Positions 34,487-43,823 of a DNA stretch of 64,000 nt are shown here, in pieces. Origin of the DNA: an uncultured Eubacteriales bacterium (GTDB taxonomy: Bacteria > Bacillota > Clostridia > Oscillospirales > Acutalibacteraceae); the NCBI GenBank assembly GCA_934462705.1, contig CAKSIH010000001.1, forward strand, positions 124,001 to 188,000, written 5' to 3'. Made by a program: the position numbers and the translations under genes. The notes beneath the pieces are model-generated. The model had not been told where the DNA came from, ran no database searches, and saw only the letters and a program-made list of their open reading frames with translations. Positions within the stretch are counted from its first letter, which is position 1. Every line of letters begins with the position of its first letter.

Positions 34487-35871
34487 AATATATATCGGTT
34501 GAGCTAAAAAAAAGAAAAAGCTTGAAGGATATGTCACCTGTAAGGCTTATTGTAACAAGTTTTTTGGTAATAATAATTTTAGGAACTGTATTTTTATATT
34601 TGCCGTTTTCATCACGAAATATGGAACCAATACCCTTGATAGATGCCTTTTTTACAGCGACCTCAGCGACTTGTGTTACTGGGCTTAGCATTTTTGATAC
34701 TTTTTCCAGGTGGACACTTTTTGGACAAATAATTATAATTCTTTTAATACAGTTTGGCGGTCTAGGGATAATTACATTTACAACGGGGTTTACTCTTGCC
34801 TTTAGGCGAAAATTAGGGCTTAGAGATATACAAATAGCAAAGGAGTATACGAATGGAAGTGTTATAGATACTCCAAGGTTAATGATAACAATTTTAGTTT
34901 GGTCATTAATATGTGAGGGCATAGGTACTGTACTTCTTGCTGTGAGGTTTATACCCAAGTATGGGTGGTTTGGGTTATGGATTTCAATTTTTACATCAAT
35001 ATCTGCATACTGTAATGCTGGTTTTGATATAATGGGTTTTATAAAGCCAGGATCAAGTTTTATAAGTTACGCAAAAGATCCTTTAGTATCTATTACAATA
35101 TCAATGCTAGTTATTCTTGGAGGACTGGGATTTATTGTTATAAGCGATCTTTATTCATGTGTTTTAAAGAAAAATAAGAATCTTCATCCAAAGCTTACCA
35201 TTCACTCAAAATTAGTAATTTACATGTCATTATTTTTGTTAGCATTAGGTACTTTTCTTTTTTTGATTTTTGAGTATAATAATACATTGTATGGCATGAG
35301 TTTTTTGGAAAAGCTAAATGTATCGTTTTTTCAATCTTCAGTTGCAAGGACAGCAGGCTTTTTTACGGTACCCTTGGCAAAGGAAAAGGGTGTAACCAAA
35401 ATGCTTACGATTATATTAATGTTTATAGGAGCATCGCCGTCATCTACAGGCGGAGGGATAAAGACTACCACATTTATTGTTATTTTATCAACGGTTTTTG
35501 GGGTTTTAAAAGGTAATGAAGATGCAACTTTACTAAAACATAGGGTAGAAAAGTTTAATGTTTACAAGTCAATAACGATAACAGTTCTTGCCCTATTTAT
35601 AATTTCTGCAGTTACAACGGCTATGTCTGTTATGGAATCACCTAAGGGGATTGAAATATTAGATATAATTTTTGAAGCGGTATCGGCATTTGCAACAGTT
35701 GGACTGACTACCGGAATTACACCGATGCTAAGTTTTTTATCTAAGATTTTAATTATTACAACAATGTTTATAGGTAGGGTGGGTCCAATTTCTCTTATCT
35801 TGGCGCTAACTCTTAGGAAAGAGAGAAGAATAAACAAGGTATTGCCGTCTAGTAAAATTGTAGTAGGATAA
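34483..35871 (+). CDS. TrkH/KtrB-family potassium uptake protein
   Basis: The membrane subunit of a Trk/Ktr potassium uptake system, 462 residues with about ten membrane segments. The four selectivity-filter repeats are visible: T-C-V-T-G-L, A-Y-C-N-A-G-F, A-R-T-A-G-F-F and A-T-V-G-L-T-T-G. The usual cytoplasmic RCK partner (KtrA/TrkA) is not next to it and must be elsewhere. It overlaps queT in an ATGA. A link to the c-di-AMP phosphodiesterase GdpP elsewhere in the window is plausible because Ktr systems are c-di-AMP targets (family knowledge). Confidence 0.92.
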   Translation: MKYISVELKKRKSLKDMSPVRLIVTSFLVIIILGTVFLYLPFSSRNMEPIPLIDAFFTATSATCVTGLSIFDTFSRWTLFGQIIIILLIQFGGLGIITFTTGFTLAFRRKLGLRDIQIAKEYTNGSVIDTPRLMITILVWSLICEGIGTVLLAVRFIPKYGWFGLWISIFTSISAYCNAGFDIMGFIKPGSSFISYAKDPLVSITISMLVILGGLGFIVISDLYSCVLKKNKNLHPKLTIHSKLVIYMSLFLLALGTFLFLIFEYNNTLYGMSFLEKLNVSFFQSSVARTAGFFTVPLAKEKGVTKMLTIILMFIGASPSSTGGGIKTTTFIVILSTVFGVLKGNEDATLLKHRVEKFNVYKSITITVLALFIISAVTTAMSVMESPKGIEILDIIFEAVSAFATVGLTTGITPMLSFLSKILIITTMFIGRVGPISLILALTLRKERRINKVLPSSKIVVG

Positions 35872-35897
35872 TAATTTTATAATTTTGGAGGTAAATT

Positions 35898-36758
35898 ATG
35901 GAAGAAAAGAAAAATTTACAAGGACAATCTGACAATCTAGCTGAAGACACAAACATGGAAGGGGCTATGTCTCAGGTTATTGCAGATGACGCAGTTGATG
36001 ACAGTACAATGGGCGAAGAAATTGTGGAGGAGTCAGCAACAGGTGAACCAAGTGGCATGGCTGCCGCCAAGGAAGTAATGGAAGAAAAACTTTCAGAGAA
36101 TAAAGCCCCTAAGAAAAAAAAGAAGACGGGCTTAATTATTGGAATAATTGCAGCAGTAGTTGTTTTAATAGTAGCGGGAATTACAGGTTACTTTTATTTT
36201 TTTAACAAAACTTTAATTGGCTCGTGGGCAGGTGATACCGATGGGATTGAAACGACATTAACCTTTAAAGATGATGGTGTAGTTGACCTAAATATGGGTG
36301 CAATAACTGTTGAAGGTAAATATGAGGATAAAGGTAATAAGACTTTAAACATCGATATTGGAGTGGATGGAGCAAATATAATATCGGGTGAGTACAAATA
36401 CGAAATTACACCAGGTTTTTCTGATAAAAAACTGATGCTTACAGTTGATAACAAAACAGTTGCATATTCAAGTGCTCAGCCAAAAGAGCTGACTCCACCT
36501 GAAGATTTTACTCCGGTTGATAATTTAGTTGGAACTTGGTCAAATGAGGAAACCGGTTTTACTTATGAGTTCACAAATGATGGTTTTGCAATATTTAAGA
36601 GATTAAATATGACCGTTAAATTAACATACACAGCAACAGATGCTGAAATTACTTTAAAGGGTAATGTAGGTGGAAATGACCAGGAGAATACGTTACCATA
36701 TACAATAGCAGATAATAAACTTACACTTGCAGAAGTTGAGTATGTAAAACAAGGTTAA
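35898..36758 (+). CDS. Single-pass membrane protein with two DUF5640-like domains
   Basis: A 286-residue protein. Residues 1-70 are acidic and probably cytoplasmic, followed by a K-K-K-K-K cluster and one membrane helix (about 77-100), so the C-terminal part lies outside. Outside are two related lipocalin-like beta domains, starting G-S-W-A-G-D and G-T-W-S-N-E, each with a following x-F-x-x-D-G motif, resembling DUF5640. The function is unknown; such domains may sense or bind small ligands at the envelope. A G-G-A-G-G ribosome site precedes the ATG, 26 bases after the potassium transporter. Confidence 0.75.
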   Translation: MEEKKNLQGQSDNLAEDTNMEGAMSQVIADDAVDDSTMGEEIVEESATGEPSGMAAAKEVMEEKLSENKAPKKKKKTGLIIGIIAAVVVLIVAGITGYFYFFNKTLIGSWAGDTDGIETTLTFKDDGVVDLNMGAITVEGKYEDKGNKTLNIDIGVDGANIISGEYKYEITPGFSDKKLMLTVDNKTVAYSSAQPKELTPPEDFTPVDNLVGTWSNEETGFTYEFTNDGFAIFKRLNMTVKLTYTATDAEITLKGNVGGNDQENTLPYTIADNKLTLAEVEYVKQG

Positions 36759-36769
36759 GTGTGAAACAA

Positions 36770-36798
36770 GAACACCTAGGCTTAGTGCCTGGGTGTTC
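36770..36798. terminator. Terminator after the DUF5640-like gene
   Basis: GAACACCTAGGC (36770-36781) pairs with GCCTGGGTGTTC (36787-36798) over 12 bases with one wobble and a 5-base loop, then AATTTATAT. It also serves the convergent minus-strand gene. Confidence 0.8.
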
Positions 36799-37711
36799 AA
36801 TTTATATCATTTATAAATTTCTTAATTTCATTGTGATCATCAAAATGAATCTTATTAGGAAATAAGGACCAATATTCTGCCATTTTAGCAATTTCATTTT
36901 TCTGTACGTTGTAAATTGGACTTAGAACTTTTAAGGACAATAACGCCTTTTTAGAATCAATAATAAAAGAGGAATCAAAATTCAAATATTTTGCCTTTTT
37001 ATTATGCAGGTAATGTTTTAAAAAAGTGATTCCATCTTTTGTATATGTGCTCCAGGCTTGCCTATTATTTATTCCAAGTTTTAAAACAGATAAATTATCG
37101 GTGGAAAGATTATTAAACCTTAAATATTCATTGGTGACATAAAGTCTTGAATCATTTATATTTGATTTTTTCCATAGGGCTAGTACTCTATTTGGAGAAT
37201 TTCCTAAATCTTCTACATTTTGAGGAACTATCAAAGTTCCATCTTGAGTTACAAAAGTGGATGAGCATATGGAGAAACTTTGAGCTTTTTCATTTATGTT
37301 TTCAATGCTGTGAACAATCATTATACTGTTTGAGCTGTCTTGAATAATTATCTCTAAATTAGTAGATATTCCCAATTTAGGGCTTGAACATGAAAAAACA
37401 ACTCCATCTTGCAATATTGAATATATTGTAGTGCCTGACGATAAAACTACAGGATTGCTGTTTTCGTATTCTAGCATTATTTCATGCCCATAGCGTTTAA
37501 AAAATATATCAGGAGGAATTTTTTGACTAATATGCTCATCATACTCAAGGATATTATATGGTATATAAAGCATGTTTTCCCCATTGGTATAACCCCAAAA
37601 AATTATTTTAGGACCTACATCAACAGAAACAATTACTTTTACTGTACCGTTATTTATGGAAACGCATTTGCCATAATACTTTAAATTTATTTGCTTGATT
37701 TCGATAGACAA
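36797..37711 (-). CDS. Galactose mutarotase-like beta-sandwich protein of unknown function
   Basis: A 304-residue protein without signal peptide. The start (L-S-N-G-type strands, V-S-V-D-V-G-P-K-I-I-F-W-G-Y, then G-E-N-M-L) and the F-K-R-Y-G-H-E segment resemble the galactose mutarotase-like carbohydrate-binding superfamily. Most such proteins are uncharacterised, and the usual mutarotase His and Glu pair is not clearly present, so catalysis is doubtful. Start is TTG 37711 behind GGGGGG. It follows tmcAL by 22 bases and is probably cotranscribed. Confidence 0.6.
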   Translation of the reverse strand: MSIEIKQINLKYYGKCVSINNGTVKVIVSVDVGPKIIFWGYTNGENMLYIPYNILEYDEHISQKIPPDIFFKRYGHEIMLEYENSNPVVLSSGTTIYSILQDGVVFSCSSPKLGISTNLEIIIQDSSNSIMIVHSIENINEKAQSFSICSSTFVTQDGTLIVPQNVEDLGNSPNRVLALWKKSNINDSRLYVTNEYLRFNNLSTDNLSVLKLGINNRQAWSTYTKDGITFLKHYLHNKKAKYLNFDSSFIIDSKKALLSLKVLSPIYNVQKNEIAKMAEYWSLFPNKIHFDDHNEIKKFINDIN

Positions 37712-37733
37712 AAAAATCCCCCCATTTATGTAC

Positions 37734-38924
37734 CTAAATTTTTATGATGCGAGAGGTTTTTTCATTTGAACAATTATTAATGGAAGGAAGCATTAGCGAA
37801 TAAAGTTCTGTGAATCGAGTTTCCTTTTCAAAAAATTTTAGGCAGTCGGAGTTATTTAGCCTTTTAACATCAGAATATTTGGTTACTATAGGAAGTATAG
37901 ATTTTTCTTTAGCAGTTTTTAAAATCTCAGAGCCTTTTTTATTAAACCCTAAAACTCGTATATATGGAGACTTAAAAGACAAATCGTCCTTACTTATGTT
38001 AAGATATGCTGATAATATTATACGCTGAAGTCTTGCTAATGTGTATCTTTTTGTTTTTACTAATTCGTATAATTCATTAAGGGAAGAACTCTTTTTTACT
38101 TCGTTATAAAGTTTTGTACCTAGCCCTTCGCTTACATCAGGTAATAATTCAAAACTTTTGTTTTCCATGGTTTTAAGCTTATAAAGGACGGCTCTTTCAG
38201 CAAAGCTAATATTTGCAGGGCCTTTTTTATCATTTAGTTCATTTTTAAGTATTTCAAAAGATTTTTTAGGCATAAACTTTGATATTTTACGAGAATTGAT
38301 ATTTTCTCGTATATAGGAGGATGAACAAAAATTTCCATTAAAGGAATTATCAAAGTGAGATGCTTTGTATCTTTTAATTGGCAGCGGTACTATAGATGAA
38401 TTTAAAACATTTAGGGCTTTTATATATTCAACAGCTAAATTATTATTTGAATGAGAAAAAACATCAGCAATAGTAGTTCCAAAATGTAAGCCAATTGCTT
38501 CTTGCCTTGCTTTAGCAAATGTTACACCGCTAGAAAGTTTTTCTCGCAAGTCATTTTCAATTAGGCTGTTCAAGGAGGCTTTTGCGGCTGTCTTTAAAAT
38601 CTCAATATTGCAAGTTTCGCAACCAAAGCTTAAATAATCAACACAATTTAAAGCATTTGCTATATATACTCCTGCAAAAGCAAAATCTTGTGCGCGAGCT
38701 GTCGAGAATACAGTAGGTAACTCAAGAACAATATCAACCCCACAAAGGAGAGCTGATTTAGCTCTTGGAAATTTAGAAATAACAGCAGGAGCTCCACGTT
38801 GAGTGAAATTTGAACTCATTATTGCAATCACATGGGTTATACCCAAAGCTCGAATTTTTTGTATTTGATATTTATGCCCGTTATGAAAAGGATTATATTC
38901 GCATATTATTGCACAAGTGCGCAT
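37734..38924 (-). CDS. tmcAL: tRNA(Met) cytidine acetate ligase TmcAL
   Basis: Makes N4-acetylcytidine at the wobble position of elongator tRNA-Met from acetate and ATP. The 396-residue protein begins with a nucleotidyltransferase HxGH-type motif in E-Y-N-P-F-H-N-G-H near residue 9, followed by I-M-S-S-N-F-T-Q-R-G-A-P-A. These match TmcAL (formerly YlbM). The start ATG follows AGGAG on the minus strand. Divergent from murD. Confidence 0.93.
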   Translation of the reverse strand: MRTCAIICEYNPFHNGHKYQIQKIRALGITHVIAIMSSNFTQRGAPAVISKFPRAKSALLCGVDIVLELPTVFSTARAQDFAFAGVYIANALNCVDYLSFGCETCNIEILKTAAKASLNSLIENDLREKLSSGVTFAKARQEAIGLHFGTTIADVFSHSNNNLAVEYIKALNVLNSSIVPLPIKRYKASHFDNSFNGNFCSSSYIRENINSRKISKFMPKKSFEILKNELNDKKGPANISFAERAVLYKLKTMENKSFELLPDVSEGLGTKLYNEVKKSSSLNELYELVKTKRYTLARLQRIILSAYLNISKDDLSFKSPYIRVLGFNKKGSEILKTAKEKSILPIVTKYSDVKRLNNSDCLKFFEKETRFTELYSLMLPSINNCSNEKTSRIIKI

Positions 38925-39037
38925 GGTCTTTTCTCCTAATTTATAATTTCACAAAATGATAGTTCTATTCTAATAATATCATTTTATTTCTCTTCTAACA
39001 ACTAGTCTGATTTTTAAAACTATTAGATTTATAAATA

Positions 39038-39066
39038 TTGCCATTTTTAGCTCAAATAGGTATAAT
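39038..39066 (+). promoter_or_regulatory. Sigma-A promoter for murD
   Basis: TTGCCA (39038-39043), 17 bases, TATAAT (39061-39066), 39 bases before the start codon. Confidence 0.8.
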
Positions 39067-39105
39067 AAACTTAGCAAAATAAAACTTGAGAGGAATATAT
39101 AAAAG

Positions 39106-40497
39106 ATGACAAACAATGTAGAACAATTTTTTAAAGAAATAAAAGATAAAAAGGTGGCTTTTTGTGGTATAGGCAAAAGTAACCTTCCTCTTATAAAAAT
39201 GTTTAAGGAAAAAGGTATAGATGTTATTGCTTGTGATTCCAAGGAACGGGACCAAGTTTCTGGGCTTGCCAATAATCTTGAAAGTATGGGGATAAAACTA
39301 AGCCTTGGGGCAAAATATTTAGAAAACCTTGATGTTGATATTATTTTTAGAACCCCAGGAATGAAGTTTTTAATGCCAGAGCTTATAGAAGCAAGAAATC
39401 ACGGTGTTGTTGTAACTTCTGAAATGGAAGTTTTTTTTGATTTATGTCCATGCAAAATTATAGCAGTTACAGGTAGCGATGGAAAGACTACGACCACTAC
39501 AATCATATCGGAAATTTTAAGAAAAGAGGGGAAAACAGTTCATTTAGGTGGAAACATAGGGTCACCTCTTTTGCCAAAGATAGAAGAAATAAAGAGCAGT
39601 GATATTGCAGTTGTGGAACTTTCAAGCTTTCAGCTTATATCTATGCGAAAAGGGCCCGATATAGCTGTAGTCACAAATGTTGAACCAAATCATCTTGATG
39701 TTCATAAGGACATGAACGAATACATTAATGCAAAGAAAAATTTGGTTCTTCATCAAAATGCTTTTTCAAGAGCAGTTTTGAATTTAGACAATGATATATC
39801 TAAAAATTTTTCAGAACACACAAGAGGAGAAACTTTGTTCTTTAGCAGAAAAACAAAACCTGAAAATGGTGTTTATTTATCTAGTGAAAACGATATTTAT
39901 ATTATTAAAAATGGTAAATCTGTTAAGGTAATGAACGCTTCGGATATTAAAATTCCCGGGTGCCACAATATTGAAAATTATATGGCTGCAATTGCTGCTG
40001 TTTTTGGAAATGTATCAATTGATTCCATTGTTGAAGTGGCAAAGACTTTTGGCGGCGTAGAGCACAGGGCTGAATTTGTTCGAGAAGTAAATGGTGTAAA
40101 ATACTATAATGATTCAATAGCAAGCAGTCCTACAAGAACTGCACGTGGAACACTTTCTTTATTTGATAGAAAAATAATATTGATTTCAGGTGGATATGAT
40201 AAAAAAATTCCATTTGATGCTTTAGGGCCTATAATTGTTGATAAGGTTAAGCTTTTAATTTTAATGGGTCAAACAGCGGAAAAAATAAAGAAGGCAGTTA
40301 TGGAAGCATCGAATTATTGCTATGGCAATCCGGAATTTATAGTTGTAAGCAACATGGAGGAGGCTGTTGATATGGCTAGAAAGTATGCGGTAAAAGGTGA
40401 TATAGTTTCACTTTCACCTTCTTGTGCAAGTTTTGACCTTTATGAGAATTTTGACAAACGGGGTAAGCATTTTAAGCAACTGGTAAATAAAATTTAG
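39106..40497 (+). CDS. murD: UDP-N-acetylmuramoylalanine-D-glutamate ligase
   Basis: Adds D-glutamate to UDP-MurNAc-L-Ala in peptidoglycan synthesis. The 463-residue protein has a Rossmann N-terminal domain (A-F-C-G-I-G-K-S-N), the Mur ligase ATP loop T-G-S-D-G-K-T-T-T-T near residue 125, V-E-L-S-S-F-Q-L, N-V-E-P-N-H-L-D-V-H and Y-N-D-S-I-A-S-S-P. It lies outside the usual dcw division cluster, which is common in Oscillospirales. Start of a long plus-strand run toward tadA. Confidence 0.95.
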   Translation: MTNNVEQFFKEIKDKKVAFCGIGKSNLPLIKMFKEKGIDVIACDSKERDQVSGLANNLESMGIKLSLGAKYLENLDVDIIFRTPGMKFLMPELIEARNHGVVVTSEMEVFFDLCPCKIIAVTGSDGKTTTTTIISEILRKEGKTVHLGGNIGSPLLPKIEEIKSSDIAVVELSSFQLISMRKGPDIAVVTNVEPNHLDVHKDMNEYINAKKNLVLHQNAFSRAVLNLDNDISKNFSEHTRGETLFFSRKTKPENGVYLSSENDIYIIKNGKSVKVMNASDIKIPGCHNIENYMAAIAAVFGNVSIDSIVEVAKTFGGVEHRAEFVREVNGVKYYNDSIASSPTRTARGTLSLFDRKIILISGGYDKKIPFDALGPIIVDKVKLLILMGQTAEKIKKAVMEASNYCYGNPEFIVVSNMEEAVDMARKYAVKGDIVSLSPSCASFDLYENFDKRGKHFKQLVNKI

Positions 40498-40519
40498 GTA
40501 AAAAGGAGAACACAATGTT

Positions 40520-41530
40520 ATGAAAGAATTACTTTTTAAGCTTTGTAGATATTTTGGACCTTCTGGAGATGAGAATAAAATTTGTGAGGTTGTAGCTGTA
40601 GAGCTTTCTAAATATGCAGAAGTAAATATTGATAAAAACTTGAATGTAATTGCTGTAATGGGCAATTTAAGCGCAGAAAAAAATATTCTTTTAGATGCCC
40701 ATATTGATCAGATAGGCATGGTTGTTACTGATATTGATGAAGATGGATTTTTAAGAATAGCACCTTGTGGAGGCGTAGACAGAAGAGTTTTGCCTGGAAG
40801 TATGGTAAAAATTTATGGTAAAAAAATAGTTGATGGAATAGTGTGCTCGACACCGCCGCATCTTTTAAGAAAAGAGGAAGATGATTTCTTGCCAGTTGAT
40901 AAGCTTATAATTGATACGGGCTTAGATGGCGGAGAAGTAAAAGATAAGGTTAGATTGGGAGACAGGGTGGAATATTTAAATCAACCAAGAGAGCTTCTTA
41001 ATAATAAGATATCAGCATGTGCAATAGACAATAGGGCAGGTGTTGCTGCGCTTATAGAAACAGCAAAATTATTAAGTACCGCAAAGTTGAACTGCAAATT
41101 AACGATTCTTTTAAGCGCAAAGGAAGAAACAGGAGCTGTCGGAGCCAAAACAGGTACTTACTCAATATGTCCAGATGAAGCAATTTCTGTTGACGTTACA
41201 TTTGGAAACCAGCCCGGTGTTTCTCCTGTTAAGAGTGGTCAATTATCTAAAGGCCCATTAATTGGAATCTCTCCGATATTATCAAATCAGGTAACTGAAA
41301 AAATAAAAAATATAGCCACTGAAAATAATATTGCTTATCAAATTGAGGTTATGGGAGGAACCACTGGCACTAATGCTGACAGTATAGCCGCATCCAAAGC
41401 TGGAGTTCCTACAGGGCTTATATCAATACCTATAAGATACATGCACACTCCTGTTGAGGTGGTTGATATTTCTGATATTGAACATACTGCTAAAATATTA
41501 TCTGAGTATGTAAAGAAAGAAGGGCTATAA
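40520..41530 (+). CDS. M42-family metallo-aminopeptidase, copy 1
   Basis: A 336-residue dinuclear metal peptidase of family M42 (glutamyl aminopeptidase/deblocking aminopeptidase type). Metal and catalytic residues visible: L-D-A-H-I-D-Q-I-G (His), D-N-R-A-G (bridging Asp), A-K-E-E-T-G (catalytic and metal Glu), V-D-V-T-F (Asp) and Y-M-H-T-P-V-E (His). A complete set suggests activity. M42 enzymes form tetrahedral 12-mers that finish cytoplasmic peptide degradation. It is followed after 2 bases by a paralogue. Confidence 0.9.
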   Translation: MKELLFKLCRYFGPSGDENKICEVVAVELSKYAEVNIDKNLNVIAVMGNLSAEKNILLDAHIDQIGMVVTDIDEDGFLRIAPCGGVDRRVLPGSMVKIYGKKIVDGIVCSTPPHLLRKEEDDFLPVDKLIIDTGLDGGEVKDKVRLGDRVEYLNQPRELLNNKISACAIDNRAGVAALIETAKLLSTAKLNCKLTILLSAKEETGAVGAKTGTYSICPDEAISVDVTFGNQPGVSPVKSGQLSKGPLIGISPILSNQVTEKIKNIATENNIAYQIEVMGGTTGTNADSIAASKAGVPTGLISIPIRYMHTPVEVVDISDIEHTAKILSEYVKKEGL

Positions 41531-41532
41531 TT

Positions 41533-42564
41533 ATGAATTTAACTCTTTTAGAGAAGCTTTGCAATGCAAGGGGAATTTCAGGAGACGAGTCAGAAGTAAG
41601 GGATATCATTATTGATGAGATAAAGGCTGTTGCTGATGATGTTAAAGTTGATAACTTAGGAAATATAATTGCATTTAAGAAGGGGAAAAAAAGATTTGGC
41701 ACCAAATTGATGCTCTCAGCGCATATGGATGAGGTTGGCTTTATAGTTAATTATATTACTGACGAGGGTTTTTTGAAGATTTCTGCAGTAGGAGGAATAA
41801 ATGCTGGAACTATTTTGGGAAAGAGTGTTTATGTAGGAAAGAGGAAAATTTCAGGGGTTATAGGGGTAAAGCCTGTTCATTTGCTTAGCGAAAAAGAACG
41901 CTCAAAGGCTATAAAAATGGAAGATATCTATGTAGACATTGGTGCGAATGGTAAGGCAGATGCATTAAACTATGTTAATTTGGGAGACAGTGTGACTTTT
42001 GACAGCGAGTATAGAAAGCTTGACAATGGTAAAATTATAGGCAAAGCACTAGATGACAGAGCAGGCTGTTTTATTCTTTTAAATATTATGAAAAAAGAGC
42101 TTCCCTATGATGTATATTTTACGTTTGTTGTTCAAGAGGAGGTTGGACTGCGAGGAGCAAAGGCAGCAGCTTTTTTTATTAATCCTGATTCAGCCATAGT
42201 TGTAGAATCTACTACAGCAGCGGATGTTTTAGGTGTTCCTGAGAACGAAAGGGTGTGTAAATTAGGAAGTGGGCCTGTAATTTCTTTTATGGATAAAAGC
42301 ACAATATATTGTAAAGAGTATTTTAATTTGGCTCTTAAGCTGGGCAAAGAGAGATATATACGTACGCAAGTAAAAAGGGCCGTTGCAGGGGGAAATGACT
42401 CTGGGGCTATACACACATCGCGCGGGGGTGTGAAAACTCTTGCAGTTTCGTTACCATGCAGATATTTGCATACAGCAGCTGGAATGATAACAGTGCAAGA
42501 TATTGAAGAAAGCGAAAAATTAATTTACAATCTTATTGAAAATATAGCAGGAGGAACCCTATAA
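41533..42564 (+). CDS. M42-family metallo-aminopeptidase, copy 2
   Basis: A 343-residue paralogue of the gene before it: S-A-H-M-D-E-V-G, L-D-D-R-A-G, Q-E-E-V-G-L-R-G-A, V-V-E-S-T-T where copy 1 has V-D-V-T, and R-Y-L-H-T-A-A-G instead of H-T-P-V-E. The metal-ligand Asp replaced by Glu and the altered final motif suggest a different substrate preference. The two may assemble into one mixed particle, as reported for some archaeal M42 peptidases; that is inference. Confidence 0.9.
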   Translation: MNLTLLEKLCNARGISGDESEVRDIIIDEIKAVADDVKVDNLGNIIAFKKGKKRFGTKLMLSAHMDEVGFIVNYITDEGFLKISAVGGINAGTILGKSVYVGKRKISGVIGVKPVHLLSEKERSKAIKMEDIYVDIGANGKADALNYVNLGDSVTFDSEYRKLDNGKIIGKALDDRAGCFILLNIMKKELPYDVYFTFVVQEEVGLRGAKAAAFFINPDSAIVVESTTAADVLGVPENERVCKLGSGPVISFMDKSTIYCKEYFNLALKLGKERYIRTQVKRAVAGGNDSGAIHTSRGGVKTLAVSLPCRYLHTAAGMITVQDIEESEKLIYNLIENIAGGTL

Positions 42565-42570
42565 AATATT

Positions 42571-43809
42571 ATGTTTAATATAAAAAAAGAAGTAGAAATT
42601 AAAGCGCAAGAGGCCATAGCGCTTTGTGAAGATGAATTTAAAAGAATAGACGAGATAACGGAATACAATCAACGTAGAATGCTTAAGGCTTTTATAGATA
42701 ATGGTGTGAGCGAAAGCCATCTTCAGGGATCTACAGGTTACGGGTATGGAGATAGAGGCAGAGATGTTTTAGACAAGGTTTTTGCAGATGTTTTTAAGGC
42801 AGAAGATGCGCTTGTTAGGCATAATTTTGTTTGCGGAACACATGCGTTAACAGTTGCCCTTTTTGGCATTTTAAGACCTGGAGATACAATTTTAAGTGTT
42901 ACAGGAACTCCTTATGATACACTTCAGGGTGTAATAGGATTGAGAAAGGATAGTTGTGGTTCTTTAAAAGAGTTTGGAATTAATTATCGAGAGGTTCCAT
43001 TTAGGTTAGATGGAACTCTAGATTTTGTTGAGATAGAAAAGAGTATAACCAATGACATTAAAATGGTTTATATTCAGCGGTCTAGGGGTTATACACTAAG
43101 AAATTCACTTTTTGTTTCGGATATTGCAAAAGTTGTTAAGATAGCAAAAAGAAAAGCACCAAACTGTGTTGTAATGCTTGACAATTGTTATGGTGAATTT
43201 GTTGAAAAGGAGGAACCACTTGAAGTCGGGGTTGACCTTATGGCTGGCTCACTTATAAAAAATCCTGGAGGAGGCATAGCACCTACAGGTGGCTATATAG
43301 CAGGAAAAAAAGATCTTATAGAAAAGTGCTCTTATAGATTAACAACTCCTGGAACAGGCAGAGAGGTAGGCGCAACTTTAGGCTATAACAGAGAGTTATT
43401 TATGGGGTCATTTAATGCACCTCATGTTACTGGAGAAGCTTTAAAGACAGCAGTTTTTTCAGCAGCTTTGTTTGAGCTTCTAGGGTATCGAGTCACCCCA
43501 AAGTATAATGAAAAAAGAGCAGATATAATTCAGGTTTTAAAGCTTGGCGATCCAAATAAATTAATAAAATTTTGCCAGGGGATACAAAGCGGTGCACCGG
43601 TAGATTCTTTTGTAAGGCCGGAACCTTGGGACATGCCGGGGTATGATAGCAAGGTAATAATGGCAGCGGGGGCATTTACACTCGGTGCGTCCATTGAGCT
43701 TTCAGCTGATGCACCACTTCGTGAACCCTACGCAGTTTGGATGCAGGGGGCGTTAAATTTCCACAGTGGGAAGTTGGGTGTAATGCTTGCAGCAAATAAA
43801 TTAAATTAA
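42571..43809 (+). CDS. Methionine gamma-lyase family protein (aluminium resistance protein type)
   Basis: A 412-residue PLP-dependent enzyme of the YnbB/aluminium resistance family, common in Firmicutes. It shows G-S-T-G-Y-G-Y-G-D-R-G-R, a substrate loop, N-C-Y-G-E-F and the PLP lysine segment G-S-L-I-K-N-P-G-G-G-I. The family is related to Cys/Met metabolism enzymes but the reaction is not established. It begins 6 bases after the M42 pair and precedes a CPBP protease. Confidence 0.9.
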   Translation: MFNIKKEVEIKAQEAIALCEDEFKRIDEITEYNQRRMLKAFIDNGVSESHLQGSTGYGYGDRGRDVLDKVFADVFKAEDALVRHNFVCGTHALTVALFGILRPGDTILSVTGTPYDTLQGVIGLRKDSCGSLKEFGINYREVPFRLDGTLDFVEIEKSITNDIKMVYIQRSRGYTLRNSLFVSDIAKVVKIAKRKAPNCVVMLDNCYGEFVEKEEPLEVGVDLMAGSLIKNPGGGIAPTGGYIAGKKDLIEKCSYRLTTPGTGREVGATLGYNRELFMGSFNAPHVTGEALKTAVFSAALFELLGYRVTPKYNEKRADIIQVLKLGDPNKLIKFCQGIQSGAPVDSFVRPEPWDMPGYDSKVIMAAGAFTLGASIELSADAPLREPYAVWMQGALNFHSGKLGVMLAANKLN

Positions 43810-43823
43810 GGAAGAGGTGATTT

